From assembly GCA_032821775.1 (NCBI GenBank), contig JAVLRN010000004.1:372001-436000 (forward strand): a stretch of DNA of 64,000 bases, read 5' to 3'. Source of the stretch: Sanguinoderma infundibulare (taxonomy: Eukaryota; Basidiomycota; Agaricomycetes; Polyporales; Polyporaceae). Made by a program: the position numbers and the translations under genes. The stretch's first letter is position 1, and every line of letters starts with the position of its first letter. This document shows, piece by piece, positions 54,720 to 64,000 of this stretch. The notes below the pieces were generated by a model, which was not told the origin of the DNA, did not search any database, and worked only from the letters and a program-made list of their open reading frames with translations.

Positions 54720-54935
54720 TACAAATTATAATCCCGCCGTCTCATGAATCAGAACGCATATTTACCTAGTTTTCCCATGCGCACAGCCATCGCCGTCACC
54801 CGGGTCGGAGTCTGAGCTGTACATGACCATCGCGGATATGTTGGCCCACTCCTCACTGTCCATGAACAATACAAATTATAATCCCGCCGGCTCATGAATC
54901 AGAACACATATTTACCTAGTTTCGCGACCCGACGA
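54636..54935. repeat. Direct tandem duplication, 150-bp unit
   Basis: 54636-54785 is repeated at 54786-54935 with very few changes, including the first codons of the acidic protein, its putative start and an upstream splice donor (AGGTAAAT on the minus strand). Confidence 0.85.
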
Positions 54936-55447
54936 CTGGCCATCCGGTATGTTCAGTCTGTCTTCGGTATCTTCGACCACCACAGTGTCCGGGCACATGC
55001 GGGGGGGTGTGGGCAGTGTTAAACGCATGCGCTTGACAGACACCCGACTTTCTGAGCCTATAGATTAATTCACGTCATAAATCAGTCAGTAACGAAGCAC
55101 CGGTGACCACGAACCCTCTGCAGCTGGGCCTTCGTCAACGTCCCCTCGTGGGCGCTTTGAACGGCGTCGTTTACTCCCCATGTACGGATCGAGCTAAAAT
55201 ATACGATCAGTACGTTATCGCATTGCTTCCGAAGTTAACTCACCACTCTGGTAGACCGACCACGTGAACTTCGACTCACACGAGGAATGGCAACAGGCAG
55301 AACACAGAACAGATATCCTGGTCGGATGTGCCACCGGGACCGGCGTCCGGGAGGCCCCGGACCGTGGTGGACCTGCAGACCACCATGCTCTGATCGCCAG
55401 GCAGTTTGCCTGCACCTCCACCCCATCCCACCACATATCTTGCCATC

Positions 55448-58400
55448 ATGTCCACTCGCGGAACCACTCAGAAAAAACAACCGCCTCCCGCGCCGACTCC
55501 GGAACAGATTCAAGACGTCCGGAGGCTCGCAAGTGAATTGCACTTCGCATGGGCCGCAAAACCCCACCTTGATTCCCCTCACCGCCAGAGCTGGGACACT
55601 CGCTTTCGCCACACTCTCGCTACTCTTACCCAGCGGCTTGCAAGGTCCCGCTTCAGTCGCCTTCCGAGGCTCGCGATGGGCACCATCTGGGAGAGTAACT
55701 CCGCCCATCGAGAACGTCGCGCGCTCATTAACATTGAGTCCATCGCACCCGTCGACATCGGCCACCCATCCCTCAGCCCCCCCCCGGGTGTTCCCAAGCT
55801 TCCCTTCACACCGGATGATCAAGGAGACGTTGGGCTTCTCCGCGAGGAGGAGCTACCGAACAGGTGGTGGGTTTATGAGGCCTCAGGTGCGCACCTCGTC
55901 TTTTCTGGTGATAGAAAAAACACTCACGCCCGCGCATACCCCTCATCAGCCCCACCTGTGACATCGGGCGCACCGCAGATGAAGCAAGCCGCCGCACAGC
56001 CATCTACGGGCCATCAAGAGCCTATCCAGCGGCCCAATCAGTCCGCAACGTCCCTTGATCAACGTATAGTCCCCGGAGGTATGAAGAAGGCCAACAGTAC
56101 GGGGAGCCCTTACGTTTTGCTTCCCGTTCGAGTCCCTCCCAGGCCGACCTCGCAGTCACCCGCTAGCGCTGTGGCGGAGCCCAGTGCAGCTCCAGCCACC
56201 TCCATCGGAGGGAACTCCACGCCTCGTCGCGCTCGATCTGCAAGTCGCGCTCGATCTGCAAGTCGTGCGCGAGGTGCAAGTAGTGCGCCCCGCGCAGCCG
56301 TGGCCGTCGACGTCGACATCGCGCCTCTCGCTCCCCCGTCTCCGAAGGCTACCTCATCCAAGGCCAAGGGCAAGGGGAAGGCCGTTGCGGCAGTGGCTCT
56401 CAAGGCTCCGGAGCCATCGATCGCGCAGACGAAGGGAAAGGTGACAGAGCGCGCTCAGCCTCAGTCGTTCCCGGACAAGTACGTCTTGCCGGAGGAGAAA
56501 GTGCGTTGGGAATGGCTTCTTCACGTACGTCATGTGCTATCATCATATATACAACTGCATCTTATCATGTTCCTCCAGCCTGCTTCGTGTAAAAGCTGCT
56601 CCACCGCGTCTCGCCCGTGTTATCTCTGTCCTCTCGTGTCATCCAGCTGCCATGCGTGCCACAAGGGCAGGACTAAGTGCTCCCTTACTGTCCATGCTTC
56701 TCACCCAAGCACCGCGGCCTACCTCGCCTGGGTCTACTGGCGCACGCTCAATGATCCCCAGCAATACCCTTCACCTCCCTTCTCCCCCGGGGAAGAGGCT
56801 CCTTCCCAGTATCCTCCGCAGTGGTTCTCCGACCAGTACAATCTATATGATGCAAACATGCGCAAAAAGGGTCCCCCTCCACCTCGTGATCCCCCCTCCC
56901 CTCGTGCTGGGACTGCTCTGGCCTCATTTCCAATTGGGGGAGCCCACTCGCACTCGCCCATGCTGTCTGTTGGTCCTTCCGCCATTGTATCATCTCCTCG
57001 CCCCATGAATGTTCCGAGTTCCCTGCCCCCAACCCTCTCTTCTGCCGCGCCCCCTCGAATCATGTCCGAGGTCGACATGGATGTTGATATGGCGGATGAT
57101 ACTTTCGCTACGGAGCTCACCGTCGACGTCGATCGCATCTCACATGCGTTGGATATCGAACAACCGGAGGTCTCCATGCAAGATGCTCCGAACGACCTTG
57201 TCGAAGAGAGCGGGTCTCATGGGCTGCCGGATACGGACCATCATCTGCAAGCTTCCGGCTCTGAAGTTCCAATTCATTGCGGATCTCAGCTCGACGACGA
57301 CGGGCCCTTGACCAATGAGGCTCCGGTGGCCCACTCCCCGTCTCGGTCCCGCAGCCCGAGGAAGGACGATCGCCCAGTGAGGTACGTCAACGCTAGCACC
57401 ATGCCATCGGAGTTCATCTGCGCTGATACCGCGCGTGTACCCCCTGAAGAACTGGACTCCGGCTCGGAGCGTGGGGAGGCTCTCCTCCCGCAACAGGTTC
57501 CCCCATTGTCAGGTATGTTACTCGAGACCTTTAATCTGATTATATGCCTTTGTCCTCTTTGTTTTCACATGTACAACCTGTCAACGTTGTACGTGTATCT
57601 TCCGGGCACGCTGCAGCTACGTTCTACTTCCTCCCGCTTGCCCTTGTGTGTTTGCTTGGTGCCTTTTGTCGTCCGAGTTCCAGTTGCAGGGCAATTGATT
57701 TATTCACACTGTTCTAGAAAAATGGTGGGATCTCCCTTGGCTCACAGGGGACGCAGATCGTACCCGTTGCGCTCGCCCCGAAGCCACGCCGGAGACCCTT
57801 GAAGAGTTTCTGCGTCTTCGCGGACTTCCCCTTGAGGCGCCGGAGGGTCCCTCAAGCAACCCCTTGAGTCGTCCCTCCACTCCACCCTCCAAAGCGTTCT
57901 ATCTCGGATTGGAGACACTCAAGTTGGTGGATGACGCGCGTGAAGGTTTTGCAGACATCGAGGGTCTCCCGGAGGCCTCTCAACGTGTTTCAAGCCGCCT
58001 CCGGAAGCTCGAGGACGGGGTTCGCACGGCTCGGCGCAATGCGATGCTCACCGCAAACGAAACGACCAGCTTTCAAGCGTGTTATGAGCAGTTGTTCTTC
58101 CAGATGCAAGACACCGCAAAGGACCTTGCCGAGACCGCCGCGACAGTCGCCACCGTCTCCGACAACGTCGGGCGACTCGCCAAGGCGTTCCGTCACGTCC
58201 CTACGATCCCTATTCACTGGCCTGCGCTCCTCGAAATGCTGGAGGTGCTGCAGCGGCTCCACAGCTTGTACCATGAGATGTGGCGTCGATACGACTCTTT
58301 GCGCGAGGACATCCGACCCATCCGACCCGACATCGCCCGCGTCGACCAGCTGTTGTTCAAGATGGGACTTCAGTTCACCGAGCTCTCAGTCGACGCCAAG

Positions 58401-59117
58401 TACATGTTGGCGCCCGAGCTTGAGTCGCTGAAGGCCAAGCTCATAGAGGAGGTCAGGGGTGTTGGCCGCTCTGCCGCAACATCGCTTCAATGCATGGCCG
58501 ACGCGCTTGCCGATGGTGGTACCGCCTCCCAAGAGGCTTCGGATCGGCTCCGGCAGGTGCTCGAGACAACACTTACTTTGTTCCAGCATGCGGCCGGACG
58601 ACTCAACGCGCATATCTCGCAAACTATGCACTCGGCATTCGAGGAGATTCCTGGTTGGATCCGGGACCTCGAGGGGCGCGTACGGGTCCTCGAGAGCCTC
58701 CATTCATCACCTCCCCATGATGCCGACATCCTTCCAACCAGCCCGCAGGCGTCGACATCAGCCCTCCCAATGCCCCCGCTCGGCGGCACTTCATCCTTTT
58801 TGATTCCTGCCCCGAATCTGGCCCCAAGTGCCTCTCGAACCTCTGAAGTCGTGGAGGCCCTGCGCAGCCTCACGGAGCGTGTGGCGGCCCTCGAGACTTC
58901 ACGAACAGATCAGTTCAATGCAAGCGTGGACGCACGGATTCAGGAGTTTTTGGGGCAGTTCAATCTCGGAGACCGCGCGCTTCGCCTGCTCGGAGATCCG
59001 GTGACGCAGTCCCGTCTTGCATGGGGCTCCGGAACCCCAACTGGTGGGAAGGTGGTGCCGGACACCTGCAGCGGGACTGGATTTTCGTTTGGCATGTCTC
59101 ATTCCTCAGACGCGTAG
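55448..59117 (+). CDS. Large protein with a Zn2Cys6-like Cys cluster and a coiled-coil C-terminus
   Basis: ATG 55448 (MSTRGTTQKKQPPPAPTPEQ). Exons 55448-56524, 56579-57512 and 57718-59117 keep phase and give 1136 residues. The N-terminal third is disordered, with repeats of ARSASRAR and Lys-rich GKGKAVAAV. After intron 1 comes a Cys cluster (CKSC, CYLC, CHACHKGRTKC, residues about 362-395) like the GAL4-type or CxxC fingers of Agaricomycete DNA-binding proteins. An acidic region follows, then RLRGLPLEAPEG and long heptad helices (residues about 720-1000; SSRLRKLEDGVRTARRNA, DRLRQVLETTLTLFQHAA). The predicted fold suggests a DNA-binding, self-associating protein; function unknown. Intron 2 (205 nt) is long for this genome and could hide a small exon. 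Confidence 0.65.
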
Positions 59118-59220
59118 CTACCATGCATGTCCTATATCATCCAATCAAATCTGTTCTGCTCACACTCAACCTCAGAGATACACGTCGATGCCATTGCTTT
59201 AGAGTCCATACAAAAAAATC

Positions 59221-62200
59221 CTACGATTTCGTCGATGCCACCCCTCCCTTCTTGGATGCCCTCCGTGCTGCCCTCGGGGCAGGAGCCGCTGGCTCCGTAG
59301 CGGTCACTTTGGCCTCCGCGGCCCTTTGCTTACGGGTGCGGATGACCAGGTCGGAGCTGGTTGACGTCCGGGCCCGCTTGGTGTTCATGTCCCGATCTCC
59401 AGACTCTGTCGGTGTACCGTCCACCGGAGCTTGCGCTCCTCCGGTTGCAGCCACGCCATCTGTTGCAGAGCGGGGAACGCGAGAGGGGCCAGCGTTTGTG
59501 GACCACGTACACTTGTGCGGGCCATTTCCCCGCTCCTTGCGACCTCCCGATGAGTTCCGCTCGTCGACGTTCTCCGGACTGTCCTCCACGTCTCCCGGGT
59601 CCTTCTCTTCCCCATCCTCGAGATCCGGAGGCGCTCCGGTTGGCGAGGTATGCGTCCCCGTGGACGGTGGCCCCGTTTGCCCTGTGCTCGGGGCGGCGTC
59701 ATTCGCCGGAGATGGGGTGGTGATCGGGACACCATTCCCTTTCCCGGCGGCGGCTCGTTTCACCGGACGAGGCACCACAGCTCCCTGTTTCTTGCACACA
59801 GTGAGCAGTTTGCCCACGTTGGTAAAGCTCAGGTGAGTGCCCTGAAGGTAGTGGGGGATCTCGTCGGGGAGCGGTTCGCCGTCTTCAATGAAGTGCGATA
59901 CGTGGATATCTCGCAGGGCCATGCCCATGGCCAGACAGTACCGCTGACAGTCCTCGGTAGTCGATCCAGGCGGGATACCGTCGGCGAGCCACTTCATGAG
60001 CTTCGCAGCCCCGTCCGGATCCTCATGAACGTCGACGGGCATGTGCGGGGTGGAAGTCGACCAGCTTGCCCATCGGAGCCCGTCAAGAGGCGGAACTACA
60101 ACTGGAAGCTCAAGCTGTAGGGCACCATCGATTAGCACTCTATCAGCGGGCCGCGGGACATGGCCTACCTTGCCGCGGAGCCTGTCGAGCATGGCAAGAT
60201 ACTCTGCAAGGTTGCACAAACCTTGCAAGAACGCGAACCGCGCTGGCCCGCTGGCTCCGACGGAGGATGGGGAGAGATGCTTCAGGGTGTGAGCCACATC
60301 GGCGTCCGAGACGGTTGTCGCCTTCGCCTTCCCTTTATTCGCGCGGGCGGTGTGCTTCGCAGAACGGCCAGCCAACGGCTCTTCGGCTTCATCATCGGGG
60401 AACTCACCACCAGAGGCCTCGTCGTCCATGCCACCAAACAGCTGCTCGAGCGCGTCCTCCTCCTCCTCTTCCTCGTCCTCGAAATCCCCGTCCAAATCGT
60501 CCGGGAATGTGAACTCCTCCCCCTCCTCTGTCTCCGTCTCCGTCTGCGTCCACTCCCCCTCCTCCTCCTCCTCCTCCTCCTCCTCCTCCTCCTCCTCCTC
60601 CTCCTCCTCCTCCTCCTCCTCCTCTTTCTTCTTCCGCCTGCCCTTCTTCTCGCTCGTTCCCTTGCCCTTCCCCTTCCCCTTCTTGGCCGGCGCCCTCCCC
60701 TTTCCGGCCTTCTGCCGGAGACTCTTAAGCGCACGATCAACCGAACCCCGTCTCTTCCGCATGGCTGTCGTTGGCGCGCCGAAAATAGGATGGCGAGAGG
60801 ACGAAGATGAAGAGGGTTCACCAGCCGTGCCGATAGTGTCCGCATCGGGAGAATCCAGGAAGGTCGGCGGGCGAACGGTGCGGCGCTCACACCGAGGACA
60901 CCACTCTCCCGGGAGGCCATTGTAGATCGCGTCGTGGAAGACGTCTTGGCCGTTTTCATGGGTGAGATACGCTTTGAAACGGAAGCGAATCGCTGGTACC
61001 TCATCACCCCCTTCGATGGGATGTTCGAGGGCGTGGATGTGTTCGAACAATCCACGGAGGGGTGTGTCATTCAGCTTTTCAGGGTCTGCCCACATAAACC
61101 CCTCCGGAAGCATTCCGTCGTCGAAGAACTGGTCTGGATAGGTGCGCATGCCAGCCCACGGGGCCCCCTGAACCTGGTGCCCGTTGGCGAAGCCTATTCA
61201 CATGTTAATAGGGGTCCTGACCCACGTACATACTGAGCACCAACCGTAATGGATCCTCATGTATTGACGAAGGATTGCCTGGCGCTCGGGGTGCGTGAGC
61301 GCTCTGTCCTTCTCCACTGGGTGGTTGAGGGGAAGGATCGGGGTACCATCGTCGTATAGGGAAAACGCAAAGGGAGCGGGAGGCGCACGCCGTGTAGCCT
61401 TGACGGCCTCCAGGTTCTCTGTGGGGGCAGACTCGGGGTACAAGACGGTGGAGAAGAAGTTCCAGAACTTCCGGCGGACGTTCACATCCCACTCGTCTAT
61501 CTCTCGGAAATGAGGGAAGGTTTTGTCCCTCTCCGCGAACAACTGCGACGAGTCGTAGCTGCAATAATCACACAATTGGGATTCAACCACCCGTGTACGC
61601 ATTGGTAGTACTAAACGCGTGACGTACATGACCGCGTTGATTTGCTTGTTCTCGTTTGGGAAAACGCCGTACATGAATAAGGGCATCCCGAATTCCCGCC
61701 AGAAGAGCATGGAGATCTTCCGCATCCACGCCCCCGCACGCTTCCGAGCTTGTCTATCAAGACCAGGCATGAGTACAGCGGAACGTACAGTAGACATGCA
61801 TCACGCACTGAGGCTTGTTGGTATCCTTCGGACCTTCCTCATTCCACGTCCTCGCCAGCTCGACCCACTCATGCTGCTCGTCCTCCGGCATAGCCTCCCA
61901 AAGCCTCTTGCGCGTCGCGTTCCATGTCGCCAGGTAGTCTTTGTCCTTCTTGCTTTTTTCTGGAGGCATCGCCGCCTTGATGGTATGTTGATTCCGCCGG
62001 CCCCAAACCCGTTCGCCATTGGTCATGCGCCCGGGATTGACAGGCCCCCGTGACGATTTTTTTTTGGTGGTGTTGTTTCCGAACCAAGTGCCAACTTTCT
62101 ACAGCGTGCGTTAACAGGGAAGCTGTTGGCCTCCGATAAACAGGCCACATACTTTGCTTAGAAGGCTGACCGCCAACGGGGTCTCCTGCTCGCCGCGTTT

Positions 62201-62332
62201 CTTGATCATCCACTTCGCGATTGCCTCGCGGAACACCGTCTTGTTTTTGGCACTCGTCCTTCGATACTCTGCATGACGAGCCTCGAGCATGGCTTCGTCC
62301 TCCTCGGTGAAATCATCAATGTTGGTGGTCAT
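59221..62332 (-). CDS. 957-aa protein with basic N-terminus, conserved core and poly-Glu tract
   Basis: ATG 62332 (MTTNIDDFTEEDEAMLEARH). Exons 62332-62153, 62098-61809, 61753-61628, 61558-61234 and 61173-59221 keep frame. Residues 1-60 (EYRRTSAKNKTVFREAIAKW) are helical and basic. Next are MPPEKSKKDKDYLATWNATR and LWEAMPEDEQHEWVELARTW (HMG-box-like helices), then MRKISMLFWREFGMPLFMYG and WNFFSTVLYPESAPT, a core shared with hypothetical Agaricomycete proteins. A CPRCERR pair may bind metal. A basic KKGKGKGKG stretch precedes about 24 Glu (residues about 490-515) coded by a (CTC)n run. The C-terminus is low complexity. It converges on the coiled-coil gene (103 bp apart) and diverges from the dioxygenase gene. 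A chromatin role is plausible, unproven. Confidence 0.65.
60553..60624. repeat. (CTC)n trinucleotide repeat, coding for poly-Glu on the minus strand
   Basis: About 24 uninterrupted CTC units inside exon 5 of the minus-strand gene. It produces poly-Arg, poly-Leu and poly-Ser frames on other phases, which are artefacts. Confidence 0.95.
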
Positions 62333-62790
62333 GCTGCCGGCAGATGGTGGGGACACAGGGAGCCAAACAGGAAAAACCGGAAGTGAGGAGAGAGCGGCGA
62401 CCAGCAGATAGCAACCCGGTAAAGAGCTAGAGGCAAAGGCCGCCGCGGGGCCACAGTGAGGAGCACAGTGAGAGAGCGAAGGGGACGTAGGCTCCAAGTG
62501 ATTTCTTCTGCGGAGCTCACCGGGCGGAGAGCAAATGGTAGGCACAATTTTCATTCGGCCGCGACCACGAGTCCGCCTGCGGGTTGAGTCCAAGATGACC
62601 GACCGGCCGCACGGCAGATGTAACCACAAACCTCCCGGACTGCTCCGTCCTATGAGCGCCAAAGGCGGTGCACGATCGAAACACACCAGTGCGCCCCCGC
62701 TCGTCTCGCTTCTAACCTCCCCGCCGCACCCTCTCTGATTCCTGCTTCTCTCTTGGTGCCGGGACCGACCTCGCATTGGCATTGTCGACG
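62333..62790. promoter_or_regulatory. 458-bp divergent promoter region between the 957-aa gene and the dioxygenase gene
   Basis: The two start codons face away from each other with nothing else between them that I support as a gene. No TATA box is obvious. The spacing would allow shared control of both genes. Confidence 0.45.
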
Positions 62791-64000
62791 ATGGACGATG
62801 CAGGGCCGTCGGGCCTGCTTCCACCCTTGTTTCAGCGTCGGGCACGTGTGGCGCAATACATTCTTGCGCTATTCCATTTCCATCGCAACCAGGCAACGTC
62901 CGACAAGTCGGTCGGCTGGTCTCGCCCCACACCGCCACCCATATCTTTCGCGCTAATGGAAGAATCCGATGCTATCGCTCGAACGCTGGCCCGCGCTGCC
63001 GAGAATAAATGTGAAGATTTTTGCATACCTTGGAGGGCTTGTTGCTGATTTTATTCAGATGCAGTGACGTGGACGGTGGAGGAATACGCCATGGCCCTCC
63101 CGAAGAAAGCCTTGCTCGGGGAGGAGAGGGACAACGAGCTGCTGCAACGCTTTCCCCCCTTGATCCCATCTGAACAAGTTATCGGACGCACAGATTCCCT
63201 TCCGGTGGTGCCAGATCCCGCCCTCTTTACCGACAGTAAAGGGAATATTCTAGCGTGGTCCCTGCCCGGAATCATTTCCCGATCGCGTCAGGTACGGGTA
63301 CCCTGATATGACAAGAGCTCCGCTTGATTACAAGTCCCGTAGGACATCATTCTTCGGGCCACAGAGTATCTCAAGCCTTGTCTCCAGGCCAAGAAGATGC
63401 CCGAAGATGATGCGCCCACAAAGAACTGGCGGAACTCTGACCGGTTCGTGTCCAAGACGCCCGAGTGGGGTGGAGGGACGTTATTGCTCTTTCCGGCAGG
63501 ATTTCAGCAAGGTCATACGGTATGACACGCGACTCCGGTTGATTGTCGCGTGTCTGATCTCTTCTGAAACAGGGTAAACGCTTTGAGCCCATGCCTTCGA
63601 AGAACTGCGAGACTGATCAGTGCCGCGAGTGGATGGCCGCTTTGGAAGAGTCTAGCGGCTTGCTCGATGGGATTCTCGCGGTAATGCACCCTCGGCTGTA
63701 CATTGCGGCGCAGGCACTTATTTCCAAAGTCCTCCTTCATGGTGGTCGATCCGGTGCAGCTATGGCTCACTGGCCGTCATTGTACAACTCCGTCCATCTC
63801 CTTGTCAACCGTTCGACTCTGCGTCATCGCGACGTCGGCACATTGCCCGGTTGGTTGGACATGCTTCTGACATTGGGGGATTATGACCAGCGAGGGGTAC
63901 TGGAGCTCCGAACGTTCGGAGTGTGCGTGCCATATGATAGTGGGACGGTATGCATGCTATCATCTCGGGTCGTGCAGCACGGTGTTCCCACTGTCCCCGG
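62791..64000 (+). CDS. TET/JBP-family 2-oxoglutarate/Fe(II) dioxygenase, 3' end outside the window
   Basis: ATG 62791 (MDDAGPSGLLPPLFQRRARV). Introns 63011-63058, 63292-63342 and 63520-63572 have clean borders and keep frame; 352 residues are visible. The catalytic region starts near residue 250: MHPRLYIAAQALISKVL, HWPSLYNSVHLLVNRSTLRH, then the Fe-binding H-x-D as HRD (His295, Asp297), WLDMLLTLGDYDQRG, FGVCVPYDSGTVCMLSSRVV and the distal His346 in QHGVP. This matches basidiomycete TET/JBP proteins, which oxidise 5-methylcytosine or thymine in DNA and are expanded and transposon-linked in these fungi (literature knowledge). The Arg that binds 2-oxoglutarate lies beyond the window. No stop or shift in the visible part, so probably functional. 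Acts in the nucleus if the assignment holds. Confidence 0.75.

Noticed and set aside
55235..55822. 195-codon minus frame
   Set aside because: Antisense to the start of the coiled-coil gene; only the last ~30 codons might be an exon of the acidic protein gene, not provable.
59021..59836. 271-codon plus frame overlapping the ends of two genes
   Set aside because: Antisense to the 3' end of the 957-aa gene and out of phase with the coiled-coil gene; no motifs.
60282..61070. 262-codon minus frame and 191-codon plus frame rich in Arg, Ser or Leu
   Set aside because: Out-of-phase readings of the poly-Glu exon and its (CTC)n run.
62111..62938. 275-codon minus frame across the divergent promoter
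   Set aside because: Only its last part, from MTTNIDDF, is real coding sequence; the upstream part lies in the promoter and the dioxygenase exon and has no motif.

Overview
The window looks like accessory, transposon-rich DNA from a basidiomycete fungus, most likely an Agaricomycete. Evidence: genes broken by 45-70 nt GT-AG introns, large F-box families, a Ty3/gypsy chromovirus with an integrase chromodomain, PCL-type cyclin, MADS-box and Dicer exons, a TET/JBP-like dioxygenase, and several protein families that are expanded in Agaricomycetes. No rRNA, CRISPR or bacterial operon logic is present. Family assignments come from reading motifs, not from database searches.

Layout. 0-4.5 kb: tail of a membrane aspartic protease, then a decayed transposon-linked gene and a second decayed fragment. 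4.6-7.9 kb and 11.2-15.1 kb: two related non-autonomous terminal-inverted-repeat (TIR) elements, each carrying pieces of host genes (F-box, XRN-type exonuclease and MADS-box in the first; PCL cyclin and unrecognised exons in the second) arranged divergently around a shared palindromic core. The second element sits inside, and interrupts, a large gene (8.6-18.5 kb) that joins a WRKY/GCM1-type zinc finger, a MULE-like transposase, a USP-like cysteine protease and a PHD finger. 18.6-19.3 kb: a 642-bp TIR element. 19.3-25.7 kb: a third mosaic of host-gene fragments (methyltransferase, aminopeptidase P, unknown, Dicer RNase III, MYND protein). 25.9-28.1 kb: a hypothetical gene with one stop.

28.6-44.7 kb: an F-box array built by segmental duplication. 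It holds two apparently intact type-1 F-box genes (33.4-35.2 kb minus, 39.1-41.0 kb plus), three broken copies, a type-2 F-box pseudogene and two copies of an alpha-mannosidase-like fragment. The intact plus-strand gene is a chimera: its first ~35 codons come from the type-2 family. A 2.1-kb near-perfect palindrome with tRNA-like sequences near both outer ends lies at 41.5-43.6 kb.

44.7-51.1 kb: a minus-strand chromovirus with gag, pol and an additional Cys-rich ORF before its 3' LTR; the 5' LTR is not visible. 51.4-53.9 kb: repeats of ~220 bp that look like repeated exon-intron units, plus a tRNA-like gene. 54-64 kb: a compact, mostly intact cluster with alternating orientation: a small acidic protein (-), a large Cys-cluster/coiled-coil protein (+), a 957-aa basic/acidic protein (-) and a TET/JBP-like 2-oxoglutarate/Fe(II) dioxygenase (+, cut by the window end). 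This last cluster is the most likely active system. Elsewhere most genes are relics, and most premature stops are TGA, as expected from C-to-T decay (RIP-like or 5mC deamination).
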